Below, one piece after another: positions 44,836 through 54,058 of a stretch of DNA of 64,000 nucleotides. The DNA is from Thermoclostridium stercorarium subsp. stercorarium DSM 8532. GTDB lineage: Bacteria > Bacillota > Clostridia > DSM-8532. The notes under the pieces are model-generated. The model was not told the origin of the DNA, did no database searches, and saw only the letters and a list, made by a program, of their open reading frames with translations. The stretch spans positions 1,959,465-2,023,464 of the forward strand of contig NC_020134.1 of the NCBI RefSeq assembly GCF_000331995.1, given 5' to 3'. The translations under genes and the position numbers were made by a program. Each line of letters begins with the position of its first letter. The first letter of the stretch is position 1.

Positions 44836-45762
44836 ATGAAACTCTGGCCCGATCAGAAACCGTATTATTCCGCAAATCAATATTTCAGGGAAATCTTCGG
44901 CGAAAAAACCTATAAGATCTCGCTGGATATCGGCTGCACCTGTCCTACAAGGGATGGCACGAAGGGTACTGGTGGCTGTACCTTTTGTTCTTCAAGGGGT
45001 TCGGGTGACTTTGCAATAGCGGGGCCTTTGAGTATCCCTGAAAAAATTAATGAAGCAATCCGGATGGTGGCCTCTAAAACCGTTTCCGACAAATATATCG
45101 CATATTTGCAGTCCTTTTCAAACACTTATGGTCCGGTGGAGCAACTTGTGCCTGTTTATGAAGAAATTCTTGCAGATGGAAGAATTGTAGGGCTTTCAAT
45201 AGGTACAAGGCCTGATTGCCTTGAGGACGAAATGATAAAAGAGCTGTCCCGTCTGTCTGAATCCAAGCCGATATGGGTTGAACTTGGCCTTCAGACAATC
45301 CATCAGAAAACCGCAGACCTCTTTCACAGGGGATACGAACTGCCGGTTTTTGAAAATGCCGTTGCGCGCTTAAATAAGGCGGGCATTCAGGTAATAGTCC
45401 ATCTGATAGTGGGGCTGATGGGGGAAACTTACGACGATTTTATGGCCACGGTTGAATATACCGCAAATCAGCCGGTAAGCGGCGTCAAACTGTCAATGCT
45501 CCATATACTTAAAGACAGTCTTCTTTATAAGGAATACCAGGAAAAGCCCTTTCCCCTGCTCGATGAAGAAACCTATGTTAAATGGGTGGCGGAAGCTATA
45601 ACCCGGCTGCCGCAGGAAATGGTCGTTCACAGGGTAACAGGCGACGGCAACCGTGAAAACCTTGCCGCGCCAAAATGGACCATCAACAAACGTCATGTTC
45701 TGAACAGGCTGCACAGTTACATGATAAAACACGGAATGTATCAGGGACAGAATTACAAATAG
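44836..45762 (+). CDS. TIGR01212-type radical SAM protein (YhcC-like)
   Basis: A 308-aa radical SAM enzyme. The cluster-binding cysteines are spaced as in this family, with CTCPTRDGTKGTGGCTFC around residues 34-51 rather than the simple CxxxCxxC. Further family segments are LQSFSNTYGP, GLSIGTRPDCL, WVELGLQTIHQKTADLFHRG and HLIVGLMGET. The C-terminus handles substrate (VVHRVTGDG). Substrate and reaction are not established for the family to my knowledge. The start follows CCGGAGAG. It is convergent with the thiamine operon. Confidence 0.93.
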   Translation: MKLWPDQKPYYSANQYFREIFGEKTYKISLDIGCTCPTRDGTKGTGGCTFCSSRGSGDFAIAGPLSIPEKINEAIRMVASKTVSDKYIAYLQSFSNTYGPVEQLVPVYEEILADGRIVGLSIGTRPDCLEDEMIKELSRLSESKPIWVELGLQTIHQKTADLFHRGYELPVFENAVARLNKAGIQVIVHLIVGLMGETYDDFMATVEYTANQPVSGVKLSMLHILKDSLLYKEYQEKPFPLLDEETYVKWVAEAITRLPQEMVVHRVTGDGNRENLAAPKWTINKRHVLNRLHSYMIKHGMYQGQNYK

Positions 45763-45815
45763 TAAATACTTGATATGTATGTGTGGAATTGTACCATTTC
45801 AAAAATTCTCAGCAT

Positions 45816-45877
45816 AAAAAAACAACTGCCGGAGCGTCTCCCTTCAGTGAGTTTTGCCGAAGCTCCGGCAATCAGTT
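45816..45877 (-). terminator. terminator of the thiamine operon
   Basis: Minus-strand stem TTGCCGGAGC / GCTCCGGCA encloses a loop of about 35 bases with a smaller helix, followed by GTTGTTTTTTTATG. It is about 60 bases beyond the last thiD stop. Confidence 0.8.
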
Positions 45878-45936
45878 ACATATGCACACTATTTTCAACA
45901 ATGCCCTGAATTCATGCGTCAACCCATGGCTCAGAG

Positions 45937-46731
45937 TTATATATTATTTTTACAAATATTCCACATATGGTCTATAGGCCCGTTGCCTTTGCCCAGCTTA
46001 AGCATTGATTTCAGCGCGCCTGTTACGTAGTCCTTTGCAGACTGTATTGCCGTTTCCAGATCCATCCCTTTGGCAAGGCCGCAGGCTATGGCGCTGGACA
46101 AAGTACATCCCGTTCCGTGGGTGTTCTTATTGTTAATCCTCTCTCCCCTGAACCATTTGTACCTGTTATCACAGTACAACAAATCATCGGCGTCGTTTAC
46201 GCTGTGCCCACCCTTGCAGAGAACAGCACAGCCGAACTGTTTACCGATAATTTCGGCGGCTTTAATCATATCTTCCCTATTTTCAATAGATATCCCGGAC
46301 AAAATGGACGCTTCGGGAATGTTCGGCGTTATTACCACTGCCATGGGGAACAATTTGCTTCTCAGGGCTTCAATCGCATTGTCCTGAAGAAGTTTAGAAC
46401 CGCTGGTGGAAACCATCACCGGATCGACGACAATATTTCTTGCATTGTAATATTTCAGCTTTTCAGCTATGATTTCAATTAACGGCGCAGACGAAACCAT
46501 GCCGATTTTTACGGCGTCCGGGTATATATCAGTGAATATGCTGTCCAACTGCATTCCCAAAAATTCCGGCGTTACTTCCATAATACCCGATACTCCGGTT
46601 GTATTCTGTGCCGTAAGCGCGGTGATCGCACTCATCGCATAAATGCCGTTTGCCGTCATTGTTTTAATATCCGCCTGAATTCCTGCTCCTCCGCTGGGAT
46701 CGCTTCCTGCAACAGTCAGAACCGTTTTCAT
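45937..46731 (-). CDS. thiD: hydroxymethylpyrimidine (phosphate) kinase ThiD, copy 2
   Basis: Phosphorylates HMP and HMP-phosphate to HMP-pyrophosphate for thiamine synthesis. It is a 264-aa ribokinase-fold protein with TVAGSDPSGGAGIQADIKT at the start, VVDPVMVSTSGSKLL in the middle and KNTHGTGCTLSSAIA (catalytic Asp/Gly loop region) near the end. It is a near-identical neighbour of the next copy; long runs of DNA, including the 3' end, are the same. The ribosome site is AAGGAGATGG. As the last gene of the thi operon it is probably a recent tandem duplicate. Confidence 0.95.
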   Translation of the reverse strand: MKTVLTVAGSDPSGGAGIQADIKTMTANGIYAMSAITALTAQNTTGVSGIMEVTPEFLGMQLDSIFTDIYPDAVKIGMVSSAPLIEIIAEKLKYYNARNIVVDPVMVSTSGSKLLQDNAIEALRSKLFPMAVVITPNIPEASILSGISIENREDMIKAAEIIGKQFGCAVLCKGGHSVNDADDLLYCDNRYKWFRGERINNKNTHGTGCTLSSAIACGLAKGMDLETAIQSAKDYVTGALKSMLKLGKGNGPIDHMWNICKNNI

Positions 46732-46890
46732 GTCTCCATCTCCTTATATGTATAATTTGAATAAGCCTCTAAATAACAGAAAATGCTTATTTCAGAGTTA
46801 TTGTTTTAAATATCTGACATTACCCTTCTCCAGCCAGTTTTTTCCACACAGTCCGATACGGCAATTCCTGACTTCAAACCCGGTGATTTT

Positions 46891-47676
46891 CTATTTACAT
46901 ATATTCCACATATGGTCTATAGGCCCGTTGCCTTTGCCCAACTTTAGCATTGATTTCAGCGCGCCTGTTACGTAGTCCTTTGCAGACTGTATTGCCGTTT
47001 CCAGATCCATCCCTTTGGCAAGGCCGCAGGCTATGGCGCTGGACAAAGTGCATCCTGTTCCGTGGGTGTTCTTATTGTTAATCCTCTCTCCCCTGAACCA
47101 TTTGTACCTGTTATCACAGTACAACAAATCATCGGCGTGGTTCCCACTGTATCCACCCTTGCAGAGGACCGCTAAACCGAACCGTTTGCTGATAATTTCG
47201 GCGGCTATAATCATATCTTCCTTATTTTCAATAGATATCCCGGACAAAATGGACGCTTCGGGAATGTTCGGCGTTATTACCACCGCCAGCGGAAACAATT
47301 TGTTCATCAAAGGCTCTATTGCGTCATCCTTAAGAACTTTAGATCCGCTGGTACAAACCATTACCGGATCGACGACAATATTTCTTGCATTGTAATATTT
47401 CAGCTTTTCAGCTATGACTTCGATCAACGGCGCAGACGAAACCATGCCGATTTTTACGGCGTCCGGGTATATATCGGTGAATATGCTGTCCAACTGCATT
47501 CCCAAAAATTCCGGCGTTACTTCCATAATACCCGATACTCCGGTCGTATTACCGGCAGTAAGTGCGGTAATTGCGCTCATTGCATAAACGCCGTTTGCTG
47601 TCATTGTTTTAATATCCGCCTGAATTCCTGCCCCTCCGCTGGGATCGCTTCCCGCAATGGTCAAAACAGTTTTCAT
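46891..47676 (-). CDS. thiD: hydroxymethylpyrimidine (phosphate) kinase ThiD, copy 1
   Basis: Same enzyme and motifs as copy 2 (TIAGSDPSGGAGIQAD; DPVMVCTSGSKVL; NTHGTGCTLSSAIA). I chose ATG 47676 because AAGGAGGGG lies just upstream; the open frame to 47820 overlaps the HAD gene in another frame and is not credible. The copies differ mainly in the region 47150-47350 (for example IIAAEIISKRFGLAVL here against MIKAAEIIGKQFGCAVL). The first copy may keep the ancestral role, while the second is free to diverge. Confidence 0.95.
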   Translation of the reverse strand: MKTVLTIAGSDPSGGAGIQADIKTMTANGVYAMSAITALTAGNTTGVSGIMEVTPEFLGMQLDSIFTDIYPDAVKIGMVSSAPLIEVIAEKLKYYNARNIVVDPVMVCTSGSKVLKDDAIEPLMNKLFPLAVVITPNIPEASILSGISIENKEDMIIAAEIISKRFGLAVLCKGGYSGNHADDLLYCDNRYKWFRGERINNKNTHGTGCTLSSAIACGLAKGMDLETAIQSAKDYVTGALKSMLKLGKGNGPIDHMWNICK

Positions 47677-47749
47677 ATGCTTCCCCTCCTTATGTATTTC
47701 AAAAAATATTTCAAAACAGCTGACAATATGCCTTTCCGGTTTATTGCCC

Positions 47750-48418
47750 TTAAAGCTCCGATGCCAATGCTTTTTCCAGAAAGACGTTAACATCGTCCAG
47801 TTTTTCAAAACATATGTCACAGGTATTTTTTATTTCATCCCATTTGTCGCTGTTGTAATAATCATATACCCCTACTGTTCTGAAGCCGGCGTCTTTTGCC
47901 GTTTTAATCGCATACAGGGCGTCTTCGAAAACCCATGTTTCGCAGGGACGTGTTCCCATATAATCAGCAGCCGCAAGAAAAATATCGGGTTTTGTCTTGC
48001 CTGAACCTGTCTCGGTGGATGTAAAAATTTTCTCAAAATATCTGATTACATTAAGCCTTACCAGTGCTTTTTCAAAAACCTCTCTGTCACAGGATGTCGC
48101 TGCCACAATTTTTATTTTCCTCTCCTTGAGACCTTCCAGAAACTTCTCCACTCCTTCTTTAAGCCTGACTTCATAGGCGTAAAAATCCTCAATGGTTTTA
48201 TTGATGCCTTTTACAATTTCGTCCTCATTCATATCCAGATGGTATTTTTCTTTTAAAAATTTAGCTCCTTCATGCATGCTCATGCTTTCCATGGCTTTTG
48301 AAAGACCGGGGTTGGGCTGCAACCCCAGCTTCCGCAGATACATTTCCCCGGCTTTGTTCCAAATTGGCATCGAGTCCAGTATTACCCCGTCTATGTCAAA
48401 AATAACCCCTTTAATCAT
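47750..48418 (-). CDS. HAD-superfamily phosphatase in the thiamine operon
   Basis: A 222-aa HAD subfamily IA hydrolase, beta-phosphoglucomutase-like. Motif I is FDIDGVILDS, with the nucleophile and acid/base Asp pair. Motif II lies in VAATSC, the motif III Lys near GSGKTKPDIFL, and motif IV in WVFEDALYAIKTAKDAG. ATG 48418 (MIKGVIFDID) has AGGTGGGA upstream; the open frame above it is not needed. Its place between thiE and thiD suggests a phosphatase acting on a thiamine phosphate or a pathway intermediate. Such HAD genes replace missing thiamine phosphatases in other bacteria, but that is inference here. Confidence 0.88.
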   Translation of the reverse strand: MIKGVIFDIDGVILDSMPIWNKAGEMYLRKLGLQPNPGLSKAMESMSMHEGAKFLKEKYHLDMNEDEIVKGINKTIEDFYAYEVRLKEGVEKFLEGLKERKIKIVAATSCDREVFEKALVRLNVIRYFEKIFTSTETGSGKTKPDIFLAAADYMGTRPCETWVFEDALYAIKTAKDAGFRTVGVYDYYNSDKWDEIKNTCDICFEKLDDVNVFLEKALASEL

Positions 48419-48440
48419 ATTCCCACCTGTTTTCGGTTTA

Positions 48441-49157
48441 TTAATTTTTCCTTCCGGCTTCGGTATGGAGTTTCCACGCATTTACAAGTTCCAGGGCAGC
48501 CTGTTTGGGATCATCGGCTCCGGCCACTGCGGATACAACGAAGAAACCGGCGGCTCCGGTCCGCGCAAGCTGAGGTATATCAGCAACCTTCACGCCTCCA
48601 CCCACTACTACAGGAATTTTGCTGAGCCTTACTATCTCTGCAATTTCCTCAAAACTTCTGGTTTTTATTTTTCCGTCTGTATCGAGCCCGCAATCAGGCT
48701 TAGTCATTGTTTCATGCACCGGTCCGACTCCAAAATAATCAATTCCCGAAACATCTGCTGTTTTTATATACTCAATCATTTCATGGGTTCTTGCCGACAG
48801 CCCGACAACCGAGTCCTCTCCCAGATATTCCCTGCATACGTCCACAGGTATATCCGACTGCCCCACGTGCACACCGTCGACTTTTATTCCCTGCTTTCTT
48901 GCAGCCAGAACAACGTCCAGCCGGTCGTCCACAAGCAGGGCCACATTATCGGATTTTCCCAACAGGGCTATTACTTCCGCGGCCTCACGTGTTAATTCAA
49001 TAAGTTCCCTGGCAGATGCAACCTTGGATCTGATTTGTATACATGTGAACCCGGCTTCAACTGCGTCTTTAATAATTTTTTTCACAGGTCTTCCGTTCGT
49101 ATTTTCCGGACCTATCACCAGGTATGCGGATATATCCAAATTTTTTCTTATACTCAC
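48441..49157 (-). CDS. thiE: thiamine-phosphate synthase ThiE
   Basis: Joins HMP-pyrophosphate and thiazole phosphate to thiamine monophosphate. It is a TIM barrel of about 238 aa. Visible motifs are IQIRSK for substrate binding, LLVDDRLDVVLAA, GVHVGQSDIP, VGLSARTHEMI, DYFGVGPVHETMTKPD and VVVGGGVK. I chose GTG 49157 because GGGAGG lies 8 bases before it; an in-frame GTG at 49166 overlaps that site. The canonical GPxxxTxTKx loop reads GPVHETMTKPD. It sits between thiM and the HAD gene in the operon. Confidence 0.95.
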   Translation of the reverse strand: MSIRKNLDISAYLVIGPENTNGRPVKKIIKDAVEAGFTCIQIRSKVASARELIELTREAAEVIALLGKSDNVALLVDDRLDVVLAARKQGIKVDGVHVGQSDIPVDVCREYLGEDSVVGLSARTHEMIEYIKTADVSGIDYFGVGPVHETMTKPDCGLDTDGKIKTRSFEEIAEIVRLSKIPVVVGGGVKVADIPQLARTGAAGFFVVSAVAGADDPKQAALELVNAWKLHTEAGRKN

Positions 49158-49183
49158 TGATTTCACCTCCCAGATCGTTACAA

Positions 49184-50020
49184 TTAAATCTCTTCAATAT
49201 CAAACCTATTGTCGGCAATATCTTCCGGACTTGCCTTGTAAAGTTCGTCAAGAAAACGGACCTGAAAACTTCCGGGGCCAAGGACCTTATTTTCAGCACG
49301 GGTTGCAGCCAGATTGAACACCGCGGTTCCCGTCAGCGCGGCGATAAAAGGTGATGCAGCCGTTGCATAAACCGCGATAACTCCACCTAAAGCACAGCCT
49401 GCGCCGGTAATTTTTTGCATAAAGTGCGATCCACCGTAAGAGTAAACTATAACCGAACCGTCGGTTATTAAATCGGTTTCGCCGGATACGGCAACGGCCC
49501 CGCCGGTCCATCTGGCTAACGCAACGGCCGCTGCTTTTGCCGAGTCTACTGAATCTGTTGAATCAACGCCACGAACATTGGAAGCTTTAGTGCCGCCTTC
49601 CAGTTCCCATAATCCCGCCAATGCCATAATTTCAGAAGCATTGCCCCTTATTACGGAGGGTTTATACTCTTTAAACCGCTGTAACATCCGGTTTCTGAGT
49701 GAACCAATTCCCACCGCCACAGGATCAAGCACCCATGGTTTACGTAATTCATACAGCACTCTTGCCACATGAGGCAAAGTCTGCTCATGAACCGGCAAAA
49801 GAGTTCCCACGTTCACATATGTAGCTCCGCCCGCTTTTGCCAAAGCTTCAGCTTCCTCGGGCAGATAAACCATTGCTGCCGAGCCCCCGACGGCAAGTTG
49901 TGCATTTGCAACAAAATTAATTGTTACCATATTGGTAATCGAGCCTGCCATGGGATTTGTCCGTTTCACCGTTTCAACCGTCCGGATGATTTGCTCCCGG
50001 ATCTCCTGTTTTGTGATCAT
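49184..50020 (-). CDS. thiM: hydroxyethylthiazole kinase ThiM
   Basis: Phosphorylates the thiazole alcohol, a salvage step. It is a 278-aa ribokinase-like trimeric enzyme with NMVTINFVANAQLAVGGSAAMVY at the start, WVLDPVAVGIG, RGNASEIMALAG, and the catalytic GAGCALGGVIA loop near residue 205 (GAGC with the conserved Cys). The ribosome site is AAGGAGAG. It is the first gene of the operon, preceded by a TPP riboswitch and a terminator. With ThiE and ThiD but no visible ThiC, ThiG or ThiH, this operon supports salvage rather than de novo synthesis. Confidence 0.96.
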   Translation of the reverse strand: MITKQEIREQIIRTVETVKRTNPMAGSITNMVTINFVANAQLAVGGSAAMVYLPEEAEALAKAGGATYVNVGTLLPVHEQTLPHVARVLYELRKPWVLDPVAVGIGSLRNRMLQRFKEYKPSVIRGNASEIMALAGLWELEGGTKASNVRGVDSTDSVDSAKAAAVALARWTGGAVAVSGETDLITDGSVIVYSYGGSHFMQKITGAGCALGGVIAVYATAASPFIAALTGTAVFNLAATRAENKVLGPGSFQVRFLDELYKASPEDIADNRFDIEEI

Positions 50021-50184
50021 GCTTGACTCTCCTTTCGTCTTATATTTTAATTTTACTTAAATGGGAAATTCATCAAATAATGAGGGGAACTGTTGGGTAA
50101 TATACATTATCCGCCGGCCGAAACAAACGAGTTGATTCCTGGACATGTAATTTTAAGAGAATTTGTCTCCTGTATTTCGGTTTT

Positions 50185-50220
50185 CATAAAAAAACACTCC
50201 CCCCTGGTGGAGAGAGCTGT
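50185..50220 (-). terminator. riboswitch-controlled terminator
   Basis: Minus-strand CTCTCTCC / GGGGGAG stem followed by TGTTTTTTTATG, about 30 bases after the TPP aptamer. It is probably formed when TPP is bound. Confidence 0.8.
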
Positions 50221-50247
50221 TATTTATCATTTAATATTAATCTGATA

Positions 50248-50338
50248 AAAACTGCTTCCCTACACCAGTGTTAACTGACAGGTTCAAAGGGTCAGGTCTT
50301 ACCTTTCTCAACTCGTTTAACGAGTTCCCCCGCAGTTT
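50248..50338 (-). promoter_or_regulatory. TPP riboswitch
   Basis: The minus strand carries the THI-box landmarks: CTGCGGGGGAAC at the 5' side, then GAGTTGAGAAA (CUGAGA-type), ACCCTTTGAACCTG, and the closing TGTAGGGAAGCAG, which pairs with the start. It precedes thiM and a terminator, giving transcriptional repression of the salvage operon by thiamine pyrophosphate. Confidence 0.95.
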
Positions 50339-50345
50339 TTATTAT

Positions 50346-50374
50346 AAAGTACCATTTATGGTCCTTAATGTCAA
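50346..50374 (-). promoter_or_regulatory. probable promoter of the thiamine operon
   Basis: Minus-strand TTGACA (50374-50369) and TACTTT (50351-50346) are 17 bases apart, directly upstream of the TPP aptamer. Confidence 0.55.
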
Positions 50375-50530
50375 GAGACCCGTAAAATTTTATTTGAAAA
50401 TTACTTATATATAAACAAATTGCATCTCTTCTTAAATAACTTTGCACACAAAAAAATAAAGAATAAACACATCTGTTTTACATAAAGCATATATTATTCA
50501 TGTAGGAAATTTAAAGGAAATGAGGTAATT

Positions 50531-51103
50531 ATGCGCAGGATATACCATTACCCGCACTATACTGGCTTTAAAAAAACAAATCCAAATGTTATCTATCGTC
50601 GATACAGTTTAAATAAACCAACGGAATTCCATATGCAGGACAGGGACAGCCATATTCATAATTTTTCTCATCACGATAACCCTGTAACAGAATTAAAGGA
50701 TTACGGCCCCGAGCCATTTGTTATAAATATTGAAAGGGCCACAAAACAAAATAATACATTCCGCACTGCATTATGGACGGGTAAATATATGCAGCTTACA
50801 CTGATGAGTATTGGTGTGGGTGAAGATATCGGTCTGGAAATACACCCTAACGTCGACCAGTTTATACGCATCGAAGAAGGCACCGGACTCGTAAAAATGG
50901 GCGACAGCAAGCATAACCTGAATTACCAAAAGGATGTATCCGACGGTTATATAATTATAATACCTGCCGGTAAGTGGCATAATATAATAAATACCGGAAA
51001 CAGGCCGTTAAAACTTTATTCCATATACGCACCCCCTCAACATCCTCGCGGAACGGTTCATGAAACAAAAGAAATTGCAGAGGCCGCTGAAAAAAACAAT
51101 TGA
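50531..51103 (+). CDS. cupin-domain protein
   Basis: A 190-aa protein with a single cupin barrel (about 85-170). The metal-binding motif reads EIHPNVDQFIRIEEGTGLVKMG (G..xHxxx..ExxxVLEG type), and motif 2 is IIIPAGKWHNIINTGNRPLKL. The N-terminus is rich in His and Tyr (RRIYHYPHYTGF). Relatives are small cupins, some tied to sugar or nitrile metabolism, but the substrate cannot be named. The ribosome site is AAAGGAAATGAGG. It is monocistronic with its own terminator. Confidence 0.9.
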   Translation: MRRIYHYPHYTGFKKTNPNVIYRRYSLNKPTEFHMQDRDSHIHNFSHHDNPVTELKDYGPEPFVINIERATKQNNTFRTALWTGKYMQLTLMSIGVGEDIGLEIHPNVDQFIRIEEGTGLVKMGDSKHNLNYQKDVSDGYIIIIPAGKWHNIINTGNRPLKLYSIYAPPQHPRGTVHETKEIAEAAEKNN

Positions 51104-51133
51104 GTATGTGTTTTGACATTTTCTTATAATCAG

Positions 51134-51177
51134 TTTTCTATGGGAACTGAACTTCGCCATAGAAAGCTTTTTTATTT
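51134..51177 (+). terminator. terminator after the cupin gene
   Basis: Stem TTTCTATGG / CCATAGAAA with a 13-base loop and a GCTTTTTTATTT tail. Confidence 0.85.
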
Positions 51178-51288
51178 AAATGCTATATTGCATAATATTA
51201 CGGCTTTTAAGCTGATAATGCCTGTATTGAAGGCATAAGATAAAATATGTTAAAATGACGCAGAAAAAAGCTTCGAAAGGTGAAACAA

Positions 51289-52518
51289 GTGAAACAGATA
51301 CGACCATATCCCAAAGTAATAATATCTAAGAAAGCCGAACGCAGTGTCAGAGACGGGCATCCATGGATATACGGGGAAGAAATCCGTGAAACAGAAGGCG
51401 AACCCCAAAACGGCGGACTGGTGGATGTGTTTGCCGGAAATGCTTTTCTTGGCACGGGTTTTTACAATAATAACAGCAAAATTACCGTCAGGCTCATTTC
51501 ACGTAATGCCAATGATGTGTTTGACGACCGTTTCTGGCGGCGCCGCGTTGAGTATGCAATACGTTACCGCAAAACCGTAATGCCCGGAGGGGACTTTTCC
51601 TGCTGCCGCCTGATCCACGGCGAGGCTGACCAGATGCCGGGGCTGACAGTGGACCGCTACGGCAGCATCCTGTCAGTACAAATCACATGCCTTGGCATGG
51701 AACTTGTAAAGGATACTGTTTACCGTGCCCTTTGGGATGTGCTTAAAGAAATGGGAGAAGACATTGCCGGTATTTTTGAGCGTAATGATATTGCTCTGCG
51801 TACAAAGGAAGGTCTGCAGGAATATAAAGGCTGGTACAGGTTTGATGGCATCCCCTTGCCTGAATCTGCGGTTATCGAAATATGCGAAAACGGTATTAAA
51901 TATCTGGTGGACGTCGAAAACGGGCAAAAGACAGGATTTTTCCTGGATCAGAAATATAACCGAGCTGCCGTGGCACGGATAGCAAAGGGCAAACGTGTAC
52001 TGGACTGTTTTACCCATACCGGTTCTTTCGGCCTTAACGCAGCATTGGGAGGAGCTGAGCACGTAACGTGCGTGGACATTTCACAGCAGGCCATTGACAT
52101 GGCGCGGGAAAATGCGATACGCAACGGTCTGGACGGGAAAATGGATTTTATCTGCGAAGACGTTTTTGACCTTCTGACAAGACTGGCTGAACGGAAATGC
52201 AAGGACTTTGACTTTATTATTCTTGACCCGCCGGCTTTTACGAAATCCCGGAATACCGTACAGGCCGCCGCCCGCGGGTATAAGGAAATTAACCTGAAAG
52301 CCATGAAACTGCTCCCCCGTGGCGGATATCTTGCTACGTGCAGTTGCAGCCACTTCATGACCGATGATTTATTCCGCGAAGTGCTGGCAAGCGCCGCAAA
52401 GGATGCGTCAGTATCACTGAGACAGATTGAAGCCCGCCAGCAGGCGCCTGATCATCCTATTTTGTGGAATGTGCCTGAAACAGGTTATCTTAAGTTTTAT
52501 ATTTTTCAGGTTGTTTGA
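51289..52518 (+). CDS. class I SAM-dependent rRNA methyltransferase, RlmI-like
   Basis: About 409 aa. The N-terminal PUA domain (about 1-75; AERSVRDGHPWIYGEEI) is followed by a central EEHxxx domain and a C-terminal Rossmann methylase. Methylase motifs are VLDCFTHTGSFGLNAALGGA (motif I), CVDISQQAIDMARENA and the catalytic FIILDPPAFTKS (IV). CSCSHFMTDDLF holds the conserved Cys pair of cytosine-C5 methylases. The family includes 23S rRNA m5C1962 methylase RlmI. Two in-frame GTG starts exist, at 51280 and 51289; AAAGG fits the second better. It ends at a strong terminator shared with the convergent flavoprotein. Confidence 0.9.
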   Translation: MKQIRPYPKVIISKKAERSVRDGHPWIYGEEIRETEGEPQNGGLVDVFAGNAFLGTGFYNNNSKITVRLISRNANDVFDDRFWRRRVEYAIRYRKTVMPGGDFSCCRLIHGEADQMPGLTVDRYGSILSVQITCLGMELVKDTVYRALWDVLKEMGEDIAGIFERNDIALRTKEGLQEYKGWYRFDGIPLPESAVIEICENGIKYLVDVENGQKTGFFLDQKYNRAAVARIAKGKRVLDCFTHTGSFGLNAALGGAEHVTCVDISQQAIDMARENAIRNGLDGKMDFICEDVFDLLTRLAERKCKDFDFIILDPPAFTKSRNTVQAAARGYKEINLKAMKLLPRGGYLATCSCSHFMTDDLFREVLASAAKDASVSLRQIEARQQAPDHPILWNVPETGYLKFYIFQVV

Positions 52519-52554
52519 TTGTAATTCGTCAACAAAGGAATTTTGTTTTAAATC

Positions 52555-52592
52555 AGACACGGGGACCAATAACAGTCCCCGTGTTTCGTTTT
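52555..52592. terminator. bidirectional terminator
   Basis: Stem ACACGGGGAC / GTCCCCGTGT with an 8-base loop. A TTCGTTTTTT tail lies on the plus strand and a TTTAAA stretch on the other side. It serves the RlmI-like gene and the convergent flavodiiron gene. Confidence 0.88.
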
Positions 52593-53816
52593 TTATTCCA
52601 CTACTTTTTCCTTCATTTTCTTTAAAAGTTCCAAAATTCCTGTTTCTATCCTTTTCAGGTCTTCCTCCCGTGGTGCGCCCTCAAACTCCACGGATTCAAT
52701 AAAATCCCACTTCATATTATTTCTTTCCATTATTTCCTTAAGCTCTTTTTCCGCGCCGCCGGACCAGCCGTATGATCCGAATCTGAATGCCGTCTTGCCG
52801 GTAATGCGCTTCCTGCCAATCTCATTCAAAGCCGCGGCAACAGGCGGGAAAAGCTTGTATTCATAAGTGGGAGCGGCGATAATGACCCCTGCCGATTCAA
52901 AAACGGCGGCAATCATTGCACTTTCGCTTTCCTGCGGCATCTCCAGCTTATTATATTTTACTTTTTCTCTCTGAAGCACCCTTTCAGCAAAATCCACGGC
53001 CTTTTTCGTCATCCCGTACATGGAACCCCACAGAATGGTAACTTCATTTTTTCCTGCTCCTTCGGCATATTGGGAGAATCTGTAATAGTCATTCATGATT
53101 TTCTGGGGATTTTTCCTGTAAACAGGGCCATGACCGGGGGCTATTATCCTTATATCCAATGTTTTAGCCTTCTCAATCGCTTTTTTCAGACTTGGCGTAA
53201 AAGTCGCCATTACGTTTGAGTAATATCTTATCCCTTCAAATTCAAAAAAATCCATTTCTTCCGGAGTAAGCTCATCATCAAAGCAATGCTCATTCATCCT
53301 GCCGAAAGCTCCGAACATATCACAGGAAAAAAGGGTTTTCGTATCTCTTTCATAAGTATACATAGTATCGGGCCAGTGAACGTTAGGTACCGGATGAAAG
53401 CTCAATACTTTGCCTCTGCCAAGGTCCAGCGTATCTCCTTCCTTCACAATTCTTACCCTGTCTTCGTCATAAAAGGTTTTTACCATTCTTGCAGCCTTTT
53501 CGGTACATATTACGGTAAAATCATCCTTTATTTTTCTGAAATTTGAAATCCAGCCCGAATGATCGGGTTCCATATGATTAACAATCAGATAATCAATACT
53601 TTTCGGGTCGACCCCTATTTCCTCCATGTTCTTGTAAAGGGTTTCAGGAACTCCGTCCCAGCCGATGACACCGTCAATTATCGCGGTTTTTTCGCCCTGA
53701 ACTATATACGAGTTAAGAGTAACCCCGTTGGCAATTTCCCAAATACCTTCAAAAAGTATGTCATCCACATTCATTGTAAGCATGTGTATTCCGTCTGCAA
53801 TTTTCAGCTTTTTCAT
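52593..53816 (-). CDS. FprA-family A-type flavoprotein (flavodiiron protein)
   Basis: Reduces O2 or NO in anaerobes, taking electrons from rubredoxin. The 407-aa length matches the two-domain class. The beta-lactamase-like domain carries the diiron ligands: NHMEPDHSGW (H-x-E-x-D-H), PNVHWPDTM, FSCDMFGAFG and APGHGPVYR. The flavodoxin domain starts near 255 (VTILWGSMYGMTKKAV) and binds FMN. No rubredoxin domain is fused. GGAGGAAAATAT precedes the ATG. It is monocistronic, consistent with an oxidative-stress enzyme in a strict anaerobe. Confidence 0.96.
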   Translation of the reverse strand: MKKLKIADGIHMLTMNVDDILFEGIWEIANGVTLNSYIVQGEKTAIIDGVIGWDGVPETLYKNMEEIGVDPKSIDYLIVNHMEPDHSGWISNFRKIKDDFTVICTEKAARMVKTFYDEDRVRIVKEGDTLDLGRGKVLSFHPVPNVHWPDTMYTYERDTKTLFSCDMFGAFGRMNEHCFDDELTPEEMDFFEFEGIRYYSNVMATFTPSLKKAIEKAKTLDIRIIAPGHGPVYRKNPQKIMNDYYRFSQYAEGAGKNEVTILWGSMYGMTKKAVDFAERVLQREKVKYNKLEMPQESESAMIAAVFESAGVIIAAPTYEYKLFPPVAAALNEIGRKRITGKTAFRFGSYGWSGGAEKELKEIMERNNMKWDFIESVEFEGAPREEDLKRIETGILELLKKMKEKVVE

Positions 53817-54005
53817 ATATTTTCCTCCCTGGTTTATAGTTTGTTAAAACGCCATAGCCGATTAAACAATAAAACCGGAAATGCGCATCCTATATTTCAA
53901 CCCTGCCCGGCAAAATAATTTTTTATTGTAGTTGTTTTTTTAAATTATAACATTATCTGCGGGATTAAAAAATAGAATGCCAAAATATTTTATTTATCGC
54001 AGACT

Positions 54006-54044
54006 GCAAAAAACCGGAGGAATTGGTATACATTTCTCCGGTCT
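54006..54044 (-). terminator. terminator after the second chemoreceptor
   Basis: Minus-strand stem ACCGGAG / CTCCGGT with a loop of about 17 bases and a TTTTTTGC tail, about 15 bases past the stop. Confidence 0.85.
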
Positions 54045-54058
54045 TAATATAATTCCGA

